Assembly: GCA_003281505.1 (NCBI GenBank)
Contig: QCBU01000002.1
Span: forward strand, 62,001 to 126,000
From: Prochlorococcus sp. AG-347-J14
Lineage (GTDB): Bacteria > Cyanobacteriota > Cyanobacteriia > PCC-6307 > Cyanobiaceae
Reading direction: 5' to 3'
DNA: 64,000 nucleotides
Position 1 is the first letter of the stretch. Each line of letters begins with the position of its first letter. Made by a program: the position numbers and the translations under genes. The notes beneath the pieces are model-generated. The model saw only the letters and a list, made by a program, of their open reading frames with translations. It did not search any database and was not told the DNA's origin. This document shows, piece by piece, positions 38,230-48,201 of the stretch.

Positions 38230-39990
38230 TTATTTTTCTAATTCGAAATGATTATGAATCGCATTAACTGCTTTGTCACAATCTTTTTCTAAGACAATAC
38301 ATGAAGTCCTGATTTCACTAGTGGCAATCATTTCAATATTGATATTTTGGTCAGCCAATGCTCTAAATATTTTTCCAGCCGTTCCAACCTTAAATGCCAT
38401 TCCCGCTCCTACAGTACTTACTTTTGCTATAGCAGGGCCATCTTCAACGTATGATCCGGGTAATTTTTTTGTTAAGGCCTCAAAAACTAAGTTAGCTTTA
38501 TCTCTATCTTGTTTATTCATTGTAAGACTAATATCCTTAGTTTTTAAAGTGGAAATTCTTTCAGACTGAACAATAGTATCGATAAGTAAATTATTTTCAG
38601 CTAATGCTAAACATATCGATGCTGCTACACCTGGACGATCAGGCAGTTTTCGAAAGCTTACCTGAACTTGGTTTCTATCTAATGCAATTCCTCTTACTTC
38701 AGGTTGATCTTGTTTTTCATTGATTGGATTAACAAATATTTGTGTATCGGATAACTTAAATTTCTCAGCAACAAATCTAATAGCTTTTGGTATATTATTA
38801 ATTTCAATTACACAGCTGACTTTAATTTCACTAGTAGCTATTAATCTAACGTTTATATTCGCTTTAGATAAAGTATCAAATAAATCAGCTGAAACACTAG
38901 GTCTGCCCATAATGCCTGCTCCTTGAATACTTAATTTTGTCATGTTGGTTTTTAAGTTAAATTCTCCCCCTAATTGACTAGTTATAAGTTCACATTGTTC
39001 TGCAGTTTTTTTTATTTCTAATTCACCAACAGTAAATGTAATATCGTTTTTATTTCCATCATTTGTCGCTTGTATTATTAAATCTACGTTAATACTTGCT
39101 TCTGAAAGTTTTTCAAATATCTGCGCAGCAATCCCAGGCCTATCAGGAATATTTGAGAGACTGAATACTGCTTGGTTTTCTAATACTTCAAGACTATTGA
39201 CTGTTTTTGTTAATTCTAAGCTTCCTCTTTTTAGCGGGAGAGGTTGGATTTGACTTTCTAGGAGAGTCCCACTGGAGTCACTTTGGCTTGATTTGACACA
39301 CAATTTAATTCCATAATTTCGAGCAATTTCTACTGCTCTTGGATGGAGAACTGAAGCACCGACGCTTGCAAGTTCAAGCATTTCCTCGCAGCTAATTTCA
39401 TCTAAGAGTTTTGCATTAGGAACAATCCTTGGATCAGTAGTAAGAACCCCTGGAACGTCTGTATAAATTTCGCAAGTCTCAGCTCCTAAAGCTGTTGATA
39501 AAGCTACCGCGGAAGTATCTGAACCACCTCTACCCAAAGTTGTAATTTCCATTGATCCAGTGTGGCTTAATGTTGTTCCTTGAAATCCAGCTACTACAAC
39601 TACAAAACCTTGATTTATATAATTTTTGATTCTTTCTGTTTTAATATCAAGAATTCTTGCTTTCCCATGTATTGATTCAGTAATAATTCCTACTTGGCTA
39701 CCGGTCAATGAAATTGCAGGTATTCCGTATTCGTTTAATGCCATAGAGAGAAGAGCTATGGTTATTTGCTCTCCGGTTGAGAGAAGCATATCTAATTCTC
39801 TTCGATTTGGATTTTTACTTATTGATTCTGCTAAACAATTTAAATCATCTGTAGTTTTCCCCATTGCAGAGACAACTACAACTATTTCATTTCCTGATTC
39901 TTTACTTTGACAAATGCTACTTGCAATATTTTGAATTTTTTGAATATCACCGACAGAAGTACCGCCAAATTTTTTTACTAGTAAAGCCAT
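38230..39990 (-). CDS. lysC: Aspartate kinase with four ACT domains
   Basis: Phosphorylates aspartate, the entry step to lysine, threonine and methionine. KKFGGTSVG at residues 6-14 is the kinase signature; TTLGRGGSDTSAVAL lies in the active site. The catalytic domain ends near residue 250. The C-terminal 330 residues hold two tandem pairs of ACT domains, recognisable by repeated DRPGIAAQIF/DRPGVAASIC and the parallel INVRLIATSEIK/INIEMIATSEIR segments. The duplicated pair is typical of cyanobacterial enzymes and implies feedback control by lysine and/or threonine. Asd and DapA, the later enzymes, are about 7 kb away. Confidence 0.96.
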   Translation of the reverse strand: MALLVKKFGGTSVGDIQKIQNIASSICQSKESGNEIVVVVSAMGKTTDDLNCLAESISKNPNRRELDMLLSTGEQITIALLSMALNEYGIPAISLTGSQVGIITESIHGKARILDIKTERIKNYINQGFVVVVAGFQGTTLSHTGSMEITTLGRGGSDTSAVALSTALGAETCEIYTDVPGVLTTDPRIVPNAKLLDEISCEEMLELASVGASVLHPRAVEIARNYGIKLCVKSSQSDSSGTLLESQIQPLPLKRGSLELTKTVNSLEVLENQAVFSLSNIPDRPGIAAQIFEKLSEASINVDLIIQATNDGNKNDITFTVGELEIKKTAEQCELITSQLGGEFNLKTNMTKLSIQGAGIMGRPSVSADLFDTLSKANINVRLIATSEIKVSCVIEINNIPKAIRFVAEKFKLSDTQIFVNPINEKQDQPEVRGIALDRNQVQVSFRKLPDRPGVAASICLALAENNLLIDTIVQSERISTLKTKDISLTMNKQDRDKANLVFEALTKKLPGSYVEDGPAIAKVSTVGAGMAFKVGTAGKIFRALADQNINIEMIATSEIRTSCIVLEKDCDKAVNAIHNHFELEK

Positions 39991-40029
39991 AATTAAATCA
40001 TAATGTAAATTCGTAAACTTAAAATTTGG

Positions 40030-41031
40030 TTAACTTAAATTAATTAAATTTTCGGTAAAAACATTTACAGGATTATTACCTTGTTTTAATAATGATTCAA
40101 TATCTAATAGGTTACTAAGTAAATTAATTAAATATTCTTGCGATATATTTTTTACTTTTTTTCGAATAAAAAAAATTCTTTTTGGATTAGAAATGCCTGC
40201 AAGATTACAAATCTTTTCTGCATTATCGCTTCTGGAATTAACTGCTAATTTAATGATGGTATGAATTCTTATTTGACTAATTAAACCTGCATTTAGTTTT
40301 AGAGCAGGTTCCCCTTTCTGTAAGGAATAATTTATTTCAATAAGGCTTTCATTAATATTTTTTTGTAAGAGAAGATCAATGATTTTGAAAATGTTGGATT
40401 GATTATCACTAAAAATTTCCTTTACATCAGTACTTTTAAGAAAAAGTTGTGAATCCAAATCACTTGATACAGCAGAAAGGTATGTTTTTGCTTTAGCTAA
40501 TTCATTTATTAGTTTAAAGCTATCATTCCCAACAGAATCAATAATTAATTCAGCTGCATTTTTATCAATTTTGATATTCATTTCATTCGCGGCATCTTCT
40601 AGAAATCTTTTTTGTCCCTCATAGTCCCAGATTTCTGGTAAAGAAAATGATTTTTCTTTGGCTAAATTATTTTTGATAAGTTTTTGTAAAAATTTTGTAC
40701 TCTTTAGTCTTGAGTCTGGTTTTTTTGTATTTTGTAAAATGAAATAAGTATTTGTAGGAATATTGCCATAAATTTTTTCAAATTTAGTTCTTAGATTTTC
40801 ATCTTTTGCAGTAAAAATTGGATTATTTTTTAATGTAACTATTCTAGATCCATCTCCAAAAGGAGGTGTAAGAACTTCATCAAAAGCTTTAATTACTTGC
40901 TCATCATCATCTCCATTTAAATTAGTAACGTTGATTTCTTTCCATTCTTTGGATACTTCCTTATCAATTAATTTTTGAATAAATGTATTTTGAGCATTTA
41001 GATCATTACCCCATAATATTTGTATTGGCAT
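40030..41031 (-). CDS. holA: DNA polymerase III subunit delta
   Basis: Clamp-loader subunit that opens the beta ring. At 333 aa it has the delta-subunit layout: an N-terminal RecA-like domain beginning IQILWGNDLNAQN, no Walker A motif, then a FGDGSRIVTLKN segment and a NTYFILQNTKKPDSR strand. A helical C-terminal collar domain is marked by LLQKNINESLIEINYSLQKG and AGLISQIRIHTIIKLA. The sequence is divergent and Asn/Lys-rich. DnaX, its partner, is also in this window. Confidence 0.82.
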   Translation of the reverse strand: MPIQILWGNDLNAQNTFIQKLIDKEVSKEWKEINVTNLNGDDDEQVIKAFDEVLTPPFGDGSRIVTLKNNPIFTAKDENLRTKFEKIYGNIPTNTYFILQNTKKPDSRLKSTKFLQKLIKNNLAKEKSFSLPEIWDYEGQKRFLEDAANEMNIKIDKNAAELIIDSVGNDSFKLINELAKAKTYLSAVSSDLDSQLFLKSTDVKEIFSDNQSNIFKIIDLLLQKNINESLIEINYSLQKGEPALKLNAGLISQIRIHTIIKLAVNSRSDNAEKICNLAGISNPKRIFFIRKKVKNISQEYLINLLSNLLDIESLLKQGNNPVNVFTENLINLS

Positions 41032-41089
41032 AATCGCTCAATAAAAACCATATATTAACTATGATTACTTCTAACACAAATTAAATTTA

Positions 41090-41713
41090 ATGGTAATAGA
41101 TCATCCAATTTTTTTGGAAAGCATCAGATTCATAAGATCTCATTTAGGAGCCAATGATCTAAATTATTTGGAAAAAAAAGTTTTAGAGAGATTAGTCCAT
41201 ACTTCAGGTGATTTTTCAGTTCAAAAACTTGTAAATTTTAGTGAAGGTGCTTGCCAAAAGGGATTTCAGGCACTTAAAAATGGTGCTCCGATTTTAACTG
41301 ATACTGATATGGCTGCAGCAGGTATAAAATCTATGGCACAAAATACATCTAGAAATGAAATATTCACAGCCAAGATGTGGTTTGGAAAAAATAATCAAAC
41401 AAAATTAACTAAAACTGCATATGGCTTAAGTGAAGGTTGGAAGGAGTTATCCGCTATAAATTCTGGCAGCAAATCACCTATTATAGTTATTGGCAGTTCG
41501 CCGACAGCTTTAACTTACTTAATTGATATTTTAGAGAATGCAAAAGATTTACCTAGTTTAATTATCGGAATGCCCGTTGGATTTATTGGAGTAGAGAAAA
41601 GCAAAAAAAAACTGATTTCTACCGATCTTCCTAGGATTGTCTTGAATTCAACTAGAGGAGGTGCTGCCATGGCAGCTGCCGCGGTTAACGCTTTGTTGAG
41701 AGAAACTATTTAA
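41090..41713 (+). CDS. cbiC: Precorrin-8X methylmutase
   Basis: Moves a methyl group from C11 to C12 of the corrin ring, giving hydrogenobyrinic or cobyrinic acid in cobalamin synthesis. The 207-aa protein shows the active-site histidine in LVHTSGDFS (H37), followed by LTDTDMAAAGI near residue 84. The C-terminal signature IIGMPVGFIGVEKSKKKL leads to RGGAAMAAAAVNALL. The equivalent name in the aerobic pathway is CobH. It lies between the divergent holA and convergent mutS genes. Confidence 0.95.
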   Translation: MVIDHPIFLESIRFIRSHLGANDLNYLEKKVLERLVHTSGDFSVQKLVNFSEGACQKGFQALKNGAPILTDTDMAAAGIKSMAQNTSRNEIFTAKMWFGKNNQTKLTKTAYGLSEGWKELSAINSGSKSPIIVIGSSPTALTYLIDILENAKDLPSLIIGMPVGFIGVEKSKKKLISTDLPRIVLNSTRGGAAMAAAAVNALLRETI

Positions 41714-41744
41714 AAAGTATTTATTATATAAAAATGTCAAAAAT

Positions 41745-44486
41745 CTACTCAACATCATAATTTAATTTATTATTTTCTTCTAAAGAATTTAAAACTGATT
41801 TTGCTTTTTCTATAACTTCTTTTGGAACTCCTGCTAATTTAGCTGCTTCTATGCCATAGCTTTTGTTTGAGCCTCCCTTAACAATCCTGTGACTAAAAAT
41901 TAGCTGATCGTTATTTTGTTCTACTAAAACTTGAAAATTTTGTATATTTTTATTTGAATTTTTTAAATAATTCAGCTCATGATAGTGCGTAGCAAAAATA
42001 GTATTACATTTAATTTTTTTTGCAAGATATTCACTTACTGACCAAGCTATTGAAAGTCCATCAAAAGTAGATGTCCCTCTACCTATCTCATCAAGTAAAA
42101 CTAGTGAGCTATAAGTTGCCTGATTTAGAATTGATGCAGTTTCAGACATTTCCACCATAAATGTTGATTGTCCAGATGATTGATCATCAACCGCCCCAAT
42201 TCTTGTGAAAATTCTATCTACAATTTTGATTTCAGCATTGTTAGCAGGAACAAAGCTGCCAATTTGTGCGAGAATTTGTATTAACCCAAGTTGTCTTATA
42301 AAGCAACTTTTTCCGCTTGCATTTGGTCCGGTTAATATAATTAATTTTTGATTCTCCTCAAAAGAGATATCATTTGCTACAAACTTTTTATCATTTAACA
42401 ATTGCTCTACAATTGGATTCCTTCCTGCGATAATTTTTGTACTATTTTTTGTACTTGAATCATTTATTGGTATTAATGAAGGTTTTATAAAATTGTTTTC
42501 TACTGAAGTAATTGATAAACCAAGCAATGCATCAAGAGATGCAATAGATTTTGCGATTGATCTTATTTGTTTTGTTTTTTCAGCAACTATATTTCTTAAT
42601 TCGCAAAAAATTTCATATTCTCTTGATGAAGATCTACTTTTTATTTGGAAAATCTTATTTTCTTTATTTTTAATTTCTGAAGTGATATACCTTTCTTCAT
42701 TAGTAAGTGTTTGCCTTTTGATCCAATGTTGTGGAGCTAAATTAACTTTTGACTTATTTATGGATATGTAGTAGCCAAAATTTTTATGAAATTGAATTTT
42801 TAGGTTCGTAATTTTGCTAATTTTCCTTTCTTTTAATTCCTCTTTATTTAGCCACTCAGAGTAATCATCCATTACATTACGTAACCCATCTAATATATTG
42901 TCAACACCATCATGGATCATGCCTCCTTCACTAATATTTAGAGGAGGATTTTCTATTAGTTTAAAACTTATAGTATCAGCTACTTCTAAGAGTCCTTTAT
43001 CAATATTTTTTAATTGATCAGCCCAATCTGGGAGATCATATCTAAATAATTTAATTATGGATTTTAGTCTAGGCAATTTTTTTAAACCTTCAGCTATTGC
43101 AATTAAGTCTCTGGGACTTGCATGACCTGCACAAGCTCTACCTGCAAGTCTTTCTAAATCCCCCATTGCTCTAAGTAAATTTTGGGTATCTATACGTAAT
43201 TGTTTAGATTCAATAAAGTTTGTAATTATATTTTGTCTTTTATAAATTTCGTTAACGTTTAATAGTGGTGAATCTATCCACCTTCTTAAACACCTTGCAC
43301 CCATGCAAGTATAAGTTCTATCAATACTCCATAGTAGCGAACCTACATAATTGTTTTCTCGTTGTGTATTTTTTATTTCTAAATTTTTTTGAGTTTGATA
43401 ATCAATAATTAATTTGTTGTGACCAAATTGAATTTGTGGAAAGTCTAATGAGATTTTTACAGAAGAATCTTTATCTAAATTTGAAGGATTAATTTTTTCT
43501 AAATAATTTAATAAACCACCAAGTGATCTAGTTGCATTGTTTAAATTTTTAAGTCCTATTCCCTCTAGGTTTGTAATTTGGAAATAATTTTTTATTAGAT
43601 AATTTGCTTCATTAATGCCAAAATTAGTCTCTTGAGAAACAGTGTATGTAATTTGACTATTTTCTTTAGATAATAAATTTTTTACTGCATTGCTTCCTAC
43701 AATGATTTCTGAAGAATCTAATTTAATAATTTCATCAAATAGTTTTGATAGAGATTGGCCTTCTAAAGTTATTAATTCTCCTGTGCTTACATCAGCTTTT
43801 GATATACCCCATTCATAAGATTCATGTGAGTTTTCTTCGGATAAGTAAATAGCAGTAATCCAATTATTTTTCTTTGCTATCAGCATCCCCTCTTCAATTA
43901 CTGTTCCGGGAGTAATTATTCTTGTTATTCCTCTTTTAATTGGAGTCCCATAATTTCCAGAACTTTTTTCTAATTGGTCACATATAACGACTGAATAATT
44001 TTTTTTAATTAAATCAGCACAGTATCTCTCCATTGCATGATAAGGAACCCCTGCCATAGGGATTTTACCAATCTCTTTGCCAGCATCTTTACTGGTAAGC
44101 GTTATTTCTAAAAGGTTAGATATTAATACAGCGTCTTCAAAAAAACATTCAAAAAAATCTCCTAATCTATATAGTAATAATCTATCTTTATTTTCCTCTT
44201 TTAGAGTTACATAATGCTTCATAACAGGAGTTAATTTCAGTTTTGATACTGTCTTATAGCTATAAGATTGTTCATTGATGCAAACATTTTTGTTATTTGA
44301 AATTAGATCATTCTTGAATTTATTTAATAAATTAGTTGAATTTTTTCTTTGTCTAGGTCTTTTTTGTGATTCTTTTTTTAAATCTTCCCAAGATAAATCT
44401 TCAGGAATTTTTGTTATTTCTTTCTGTTCATTATTGTCATTACCAATCGCAAATAAATTCTTTTGAATTATCGTATCTTCTTGCAT
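41745..44486 (-). CDS. mutS: DNA mismatch repair protein MutS
   Basis: Recognises base mismatches as a dimer. The 913-aa protein has an N-terminal extension of about 90 residues. The mismatch-recognition domain follows ([20 protein letters not shown], with [11 protein letters not shown] supplying the Phe-x-Glu wedge), then the connector, lever and clamp domains. The C-terminal ATPase has Walker [10 protein letters not shown] at about residues 718-726, Walker [17 protein letters not shown], and FATHYHEL. This is the MutS1 type by the Phe-x-Glu wedge. No mutL is in the window. Confidence 0.94.
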   Translation of the reverse strand: MQEDTIIQKNLFAIGNDNNEQKEITKIPEDLSWEDLKKESQKRPRQRKNSTNLLNKFKNDLISNNKNVCINEQSYSYKTVSKLKLTPVMKHYVTLKEENKDRLLLYRLGDFFECFFEDAVLISNLLEITLTSKDAGKEIGKIPMAGVPYHAMERYCADLIKKNYSVVICDQLEKSSGNYGTPIKRGITRIITPGTVIEEGMLIAKKNNWITAIYLSEENSHESYEWGISKADVSTGELITLEGQSLSKLFDEIIKLDSSEIIVGSNAVKNLLSKENSQITYTVSQETNFGINEANYLIKNYFQITNLEGIGLKNLNNATRSLGGLLNYLEKINPSNLDKDSSVKISLDFPQIQFGHNKLIIDYQTQKNLEIKNTQRENNYVGSLLWSIDRTYTCMGARCLRRWIDSPLLNVNEIYKRQNIITNFIESKQLRIDTQNLLRAMGDLERLAGRACAGHASPRDLIAIAEGLKKLPRLKSIIKLFRYDLPDWADQLKNIDKGLLEVADTISFKLIENPPLNISEGGMIHDGVDNILDGLRNVMDDYSEWLNKEELKERKISKITNLKIQFHKNFGYYISINKSKVNLAPQHWIKRQTLTNEERYITSEIKNKENKIFQIKSRSSSREYEIFCELRNIVAEKTKQIRSIAKSIASLDALLGLSITSVENNFIKPSLIPINDSSTKNSTKIIAGRNPIVEQLLNDKKFVANDISFEENQKLIILTGPNASGKSCFIRQLGLIQILAQIGSFVPANNAEIKIVDRIFTRIGAVDDQSSGQSTFMVEMSETASILNQATYSSLVLLDEIGRGTSTFDGLSIAWSVSEYLAKKIKCNTIFATHYHELNYLKNSNKNIQNFQVLVEQNNDQLIFSHRIVKGGSNKSYGIEAAKLAGVPKEVIEKAKSVLNSLEENNKLNYDVE

Positions 44487-44598
44487 ACTTTTTTAATTCC
44501 TAAATAGATATTAGGTAGAAAAATTTTTTTTGCATTTAAAGTGGCTAAAGTATGTAAATTTTCTCTAAAAATTATCATTTTCATGAGATTATAGTATT

Positions 44599-44604
44599 TA
44601 TAAT
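44599..44604 (+). promoter_or_regulatory. Likely -10 box of psbZ
   Basis: A perfect TATAAT lies 22 bases before the psbZ ATG. It would give a transcription start near 44611 and a short leader. No -35 hexamer is evident, which is common in this lineage. Confidence 0.45.
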
Positions 44605-44626
44605 ATTTGAAAACTAAGACTGAATT

Positions 44627-44824
44627 ATGCAGGCTGTTAACTTTTTCTTCGTAAATGCTCTATTATTTGCTTCTTTAATTGCGGTAGTTGGAGTACCCGT
44701 TTTATATGTCACTCAACCTTCTACTGAGGAAGGACAGCGAGAAAGTAGGAGAAAAATTTATTCTATTGCTGCTGTTTGGGTTGTTTTGGTTTTTGTAACA
44801 GGTATAGTTTCTTCATTAGTTTGA
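44627..44824 (+). CDS. psbZ: Photosystem II reaction center protein Z
   Basis: A small two-helix thylakoid membrane subunit of the photosystem II core. Of 65 residues, the first helix covers about 5-28 (FFFVNALLFASLIAVVGVPV) and the second about 43-63 (IYSIAAVWVVLVFVTGIVSS). A short polar loop with QPSTEEGQRESRRK joins them. The VVGVPVLY turn and SRRKIY loop match PsbZ. It stands alone in front of ribH, with its own -10 element. Confidence 0.92.
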   Translation: MQAVNFFFVNALLFASLIAVVGVPVLYVTQPSTEEGQRESRRKIYSIAAVWVVLVFVTGIVSSLV

Positions 44825-44873
44825 ACTTAATACCTTTTCGTGAGAATCTATTAATATATCGAAGTGAAATTTA

Positions 44874-45350
44874 ATGACTATTTTTGAGGGTTCTTTTACT
44901 AATGCATCAACTTTAAAAGTTGGAATTGTAATAGCAAGATTTAATGATTTAATTACAAATAAAATTTTATCTGGTTGTCTTGATTGTTTAAAAAGACATG
45001 GTTTAGATACTTCTGAATTAAGCCATCATGTAGATATAGTTTGGGTTCCTGGTTCATTTGAATTGCCAATTGCAGCTAAAACCCTCATGAAAAAAAAGAG
45101 TTATGATGTTGTAATTGCTCTTGGGGCTGTGATCCGTGGTGAAACTTCCCACTATGATGTAGTTATATCAGAGGCAAGCAAAGGTATTTCACAAGTTTCA
45201 AATGAAAATAATGTTCCAATTATTTTTGGAGTTTTAACTACTGATACTATGCAGCAAGCTTTAGAAAGAGCAGGGATTAAAAATAATCTTGGTTGGAATT
45301 ATGCTTTACAAGCAATTGAGATGGGATCTTTAATTAAAAATTTAAAATAA
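44874..45350 (+). CDS. ribH: 6,7-dimethyl-8-ribityllumazine synthase
   Basis: Penultimate enzyme of riboflavin synthesis, forming icosahedral or pentameric shells. The 158-aa protein shows [13 protein letters not shown] near residue 16, the [14 protein letters not shown] substrate-site motif, [18 protein letters not shown] with the catalytic histidine, and [20 protein letters not shown]. Full length. No other rib gene is in the window. tRNA-Gly follows 62 bases downstream. Confidence 0.96.
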   Translation: MTIFEGSFTNASTLKVGIVIARFNDLITNKILSGCLDCLKRHGLDTSELSHHVDIVWVPGSFELPIAAKTLMKKKSYDVVIALGAVIRGETSHYDVVISEASKGISQVSNENNVPIIFGVLTTDTMQQALERAGIKNNLGWNYALQAIEMGSLIKNLK

Positions 45351-45393
45351 TTGAAGAAAATTAATTATTTTATATCATTGATCCCTCCTTTGA

Positions 45394-45399
45394 TATAAA
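45394..45399 (+). promoter_or_regulatory. Likely -10 box of tRNA-Gly
   Basis: TATAAA lies 13 bases before the mature 5' end of the tRNA, the expected distance for a short 5' leader removed by RNase P. Confidence 0.35.
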
Positions 45400-45412
45400 A
45401 TGTTGTTGTTAT

Positions 45413-45484
45413 GCGGATGTAGCTCAGTGGTAGAGCATCTCCTTGCCAAGGAGAATGTCGAGAGTTCGAATCTCTTCATCCGCT
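45413..45484 (+). tRNA. tRNA-Gly (anticodon GCC)
   Basis: A 72-nt cloverleaf. The acceptor stem GCGGATG (45413-45419) pairs perfectly with CATCCGC (45477-45483), with T45484 as discriminator. The D arm includes AGCTCAGTGGTAGAGC, the anticodon stem TCTCC/GGAGA flanks the loop TTGCCAA with anticodon GCC, and the T arm is AGAGTTCGAATCTCT. CCA is not encoded. Its 3' 42 bases are repeated at 48471-48512, marking it as an integration target. Confidence 0.97.
45443..45484 (+). repeat. Left copy of 42-bp direct repeat (tRNA-Gly 3' half, attL-like)
   Basis: The last 42 bases of the tRNA-Gly gene, from the anticodon loop to the discriminator, recur at 48471-48512 in the same orientation. 39 of 42 positions are identical by manual alignment. 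This is the typical location of an attachment site used by tyrosine recombinases. Confidence 0.7.
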
Positions 45485-45767
45485 CTCTTAAAAAATTTTT
45501 TTTCAAGTGAAGTTTAATTTTTTGGAATAATTCTTTATTAATTGTATGTAAGTGCTGATAGGTACATAATAATGATTCTGCACTAATAACATTTTTTGAA
45601 ATGGCAATTAGTAAAGAAGATTTATTGATTCAAGATTTTAGAAATTTATTCTGCGCTAATTTAGGGTGAGTATGGTTAGTTTTACGGCGAGCAATCAGGT
45701 AAAACAAAAATAATATATTTTTTTATGAAAGGAGAGGTTAAAAATAATTTCAAAGAAAACTCCATAC
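45485..45767. other. Non-coding stretch downstream of tRNA-Gly
   Basis: 283 AT-rich bases. It holds a weak stem AGTGC/GCACT (45551-45555 with 45580-45584, 24-base loop), a 22-codon forward ORF at 45601-45669, and a 27-codon reverse ORF at 45682-45765 that begins 2 bases after the SxtJ-like stop. None is recognised. A T-run at about 45495-45502 follows the tRNA and may help end its transcription. Confidence 0.5.
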
Positions 45768-46160
45768 TTAGAAAATTTTTTTTAAGTTTACTTTATTATT
45801 GGCCTTAATTTCTCTGTAAGACTTTTGAGGATGTTTTTTTGTTCTTAGAGGATCATGGCCAAAAATTCGCATGATTAATGCTATTGGTTGGAGAATAATT
45901 AAAAAAACTAATCCTAAAATAATACGACTATTTAACCATCCTAGAATGTACCCTATCTTCATCCAACCTTTGTATGGGTATAAAAGAAGGTTTGGTTTTA
46001 ATATGCTAAAAATTAATAAGGGAATACCAAACCATAATGTCCAATTCCTAAAAGAATGACCTCCAATCAAAGGTAAAGCCCATCCGATTAGAAATGGGAA
46101 TGCGAAACCAATAAGAAATCCAAATTCTCTAAGTGTTTTTTTTTGGATATTATTTTCCAT
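45768..46160 (-). CDS. SxtJ-like small membrane protein
   Basis: 130 residues with three to four hydrophobic segments: LIGFAFPFLIGWALPLIGG, LWFGIPLLIFSIL and IILGLVFLIILQPIALIM, followed by a basic C-terminal tail. The motif pattern LREFGFLIGFAFP and the ending GHDPLRTKK match the SxtJ family, which accompanies carbamoyltransferases in saxitoxin and many other clusters. Its function is unknown. It lies 2 bases after the carbamoyltransferase gene on the same strand, so the two form an operon. A third partner, the short DUF5989/SxtK protein often found with this pair, is not recognisable. Confidence 0.75.
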   Translation of the reverse strand: MENNIQKKTLREFGFLIGFAFPFLIGWALPLIGGHSFRNWTLWFGIPLLIFSILKPNLLLYPYKGWMKIGYILGWLNSRIILGLVFLIILQPIALIMRIFGHDPLRTKKHPQKSYREIKANNKVNLKKIF

Positions 46161-46162
46161 TA

Positions 46163-48022
46163 CTAATCCAGTTCAAATTCTTGCTTCCAAGTCTCGTTTT
46201 TTTCTGTTTTAGATTGTGCATATTTATAAAGGACTTGATTTTGGAGTACTAATATATCCATTTCTGTTCTCATAAAGCATCGATATGCGTCTTGTGGCGT
46301 ACAAACAATTGGCTCCCCTCTTACATTAAATGATGTGTTAACTACTAATGGGCAATTAGTTATTTTTTTAAAAGCATTGATCAAGTTGTAATAACGTGGA
46401 TTAGTTTCTTTACTTACTGTTTGAACTCTTGCAGAATAATCAACATGAGTAATTGCGGGCAATATAGATCGCGGGATATTTAATTTTTCTATTCCGAATA
46501 GTTTTTTTTGCTCAGTCGTCATATCAGTGCAAAGTTCTTTTTTAACTGGTGCAACTAGTAGCATATAGGGACTTTTATGTTCCATTTCAAATTGACTCGC
46601 TACATCTTCTTCAAGAACTGAAGGGGCGAATGGCCTGAAACTTTCTCTAAATTTTATTTTTAAGTTCATTACACTTTGCATCTCTTTATTTCTAGGGTCA
46701 CCAATAATTGATCTAGCACCAAGCGCTCTTGGTCCAAATTCCATTGGGCCATTGAACCAGCCAATTACTTTCCCCTCATCAAGTTGTGATGCAATCTTTT
46801 CAAAAAGTTCTTCGTCTTGATATGTTTCAAAAGGAGCATTTATTTGCTTTAAATATTTAATTATCTTTTCATTGGAAAAATTACAACCAAGAAAAGTACC
46901 TTTCATAGAATCATTTGGAGTAAATTTTCTTGGTTTATTTAAATACTCATGCCAACCAATAAAAGCTGCTCCTAGAGCAGAACCAGCATCACCACTTGCA
47001 GGTTGGATCCAAATCTCATTAAATATATTTTTTTTTAGTAACTTACCGTTCGCTACGCAATTCAGAGCAACTCCACCTGCTAAACAAATGTTTTTAATAC
47101 CTGTTTCTTCCCTAAGAGAATAAGCAATTTTTACTACTATTTCTTCAGTTACTGCCTGAATAGATGATGCTAGATCCATATGGAATTGTGTCAGTTCTTC
47201 TTCAGCCTTTCTTGGAGATGCATTAAAAAGTTTATGAAACTTTTCACTAGTCATTCGAAAACCGCGATGGTATTTGAAATAACTCATATCTAATTTAAAT
47301 GTGCCGTCATCTTTAATATCGATAAGTTTTTCTTTAATCTCTTGTGCATAAATTGGTTTTCCATAAGGAGCTAAACCCATTAATTTATATTCACCAGAAT
47401 TTACCTTAAATCCACAATAATAAGTAAAGGCTGAGTATAAAAGTCCTAATGAATGGGGAAAACTTATTTCCCAAAGTGGTTTTATTTTATTACCTTTACC
47501 TATCCATGTTGATGTTGTCGCCCACTCACCAACTCCGTCCATACAAAGGATAACTGATTCTTCAAAAGGACTTGGATAGAAAGCTGCCGCTGCATGTGAT
47601 TGATGATGTTCAGCAAAAAGTATTTCAGGAATATATTCTGATTTATTTTTGGTAATTTCTTTTTGAATATTCTTGAATTTTTTTTTTAATTCTGTTTTTA
47701 AAAATAGTTTTTCTTTTAACCAAACCTGCATTGCTGCGATAAAGGATCTAATTCCTCTAGGAGCTACTGCTAGATAGGTTTCTAAAAGTCTTTCAAAGGT
47801 GAGGAGTGGCTTTTCATAGTAAACAATATTTCTGATGTCTTTTAAATTTAAATTATTAGATTTTATGCAATATTTAATAGCATTAACGGGAAATCTTGAG
47901 TCATGCTTCTTTCTTGAAAATCTCTCTTCTTGCACTGCGGATATAATTTCACCATCACATATTAATGCAGCAGCACTATCGTGATAAAAACAAGATATTC
48001 CTATAATAAATTCCTTTCTCAA
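46163..48022 (-). CDS. Carbamoyltransferase, NodU/CmcH family
   Basis: Predicted O-carbamoyltransferase using carbamoyl phosphate and ATP. At 619 aa it has the full two-domain form. The N-terminal Kae1-like domain has ISCFYHDSAAALI (His14, Asp15), AEHHQSHAAAAFYPS near residue 140, and CMDGVGEW at 160-167. The LAGGVALNCVANGKLL segment follows, and the C-terminal carbamoyl-adenylate domain carries GPMEFGPRALGARSIIGDPR and VNTSFNVRGEPIVCTP. The acceptor is unknown; a surface glycan or small metabolite is plausible. It is the main cargo of the putative tRNA-Gly mini-island and is coupled to the SxtJ-like gene. A hairpin with a T-run lies about 155 bases upstream. Confidence 0.9.
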   Translation of the reverse strand: MRKEFIIGISCFYHDSAAALICDGEIISAVQEERFSRKKHDSRFPVNAIKYCIKSNNLNLKDIRNIVYYEKPLLTFERLLETYLAVAPRGIRSFIAAMQVWLKEKLFLKTELKKKFKNIQKEITKNKSEYIPEILFAEHHQSHAAAAFYPSPFEESVILCMDGVGEWATTSTWIGKGNKIKPLWEISFPHSLGLLYSAFTYYCGFKVNSGEYKLMGLAPYGKPIYAQEIKEKLIDIKDDGTFKLDMSYFKYHRGFRMTSEKFHKLFNASPRKAEEELTQFHMDLASSIQAVTEEIVVKIAYSLREETGIKNICLAGGVALNCVANGKLLKKNIFNEIWIQPASGDAGSALGAAFIGWHEYLNKPRKFTPNDSMKGTFLGCNFSNEKIIKYLKQINAPFETYQDEELFEKIASQLDEGKVIGWFNGPMEFGPRALGARSIIGDPRNKEMQSVMNLKIKFRESFRPFAPSVLEEDVASQFEMEHKSPYMLLVAPVKKELCTDMTTEQKKLFGIEKLNIPRSILPAITHVDYSARVQTVSKETNPRYYNLINAFKKITNCPLVVNTSFNVRGEPIVCTPQDAYRCFMRTEMDILVLQNQVLYKYAQSKTEKNETWKQEFELD

Positions 48023-48177
48023 TTACTAATACCAAAATTTAAATTTTTTTGCATATCCAATATAGATATCAAAACTATGCAATCAATCTTATCGCAAAGT
48101 TTTATGATTTCCTAAAATATAAATGTTAAGAGTGGTTTCGTTAATACTCTTTGAATTTGTTCTAGTTAAATATGGTG

Positions 48178-48201
48178 AAAAACTCTCACCTTGACGAGAG
48201 T
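48178..48201 (-). terminator. Reverse-strand intrinsic terminator
   Basis: Read on the reverse strand, ACTCTC pairs with GAGAGT (forward positions 48196-48201 and 48182-48187) around an 8-base loop. Five T residues follow directly (A48178-A48182 on the forward strand). This is the best intrinsic-terminator geometry in the window. It lies 155 bases before the carbamoyltransferase start, so it ends a separate transcript or acts as an attenuator. Confidence 0.45.

Noticed and set aside
44499..44515. CCTAA/TTAGG inverted repeat between mutS and psbZ
   Set aside because: Five-bp AT-rich stem without a T-run; too weak to call a terminator or operator.
45601..45669. 22-codon forward ORF (starts MAISKEDLL) after tRNA-Gly, preceded by a weak stem
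   Set aside because: Too short, no family match, and the upstream bases lack the conserved motifs of the glutamine (downstream-peptide) riboswitch that would make a short peptide likely.
45725..45808. 27-codon forward ORF running into the SxtJ-like gene
   Set aside because: Antisense to the 3' end of a better supported gene; hydrophobic pattern is a mirror of that coding region.
48123..48194. 23-codon hydrophobic ORF
   Set aside because: Overlaps the reverse-strand terminator hairpin and has no ribosome binding site or known relative.
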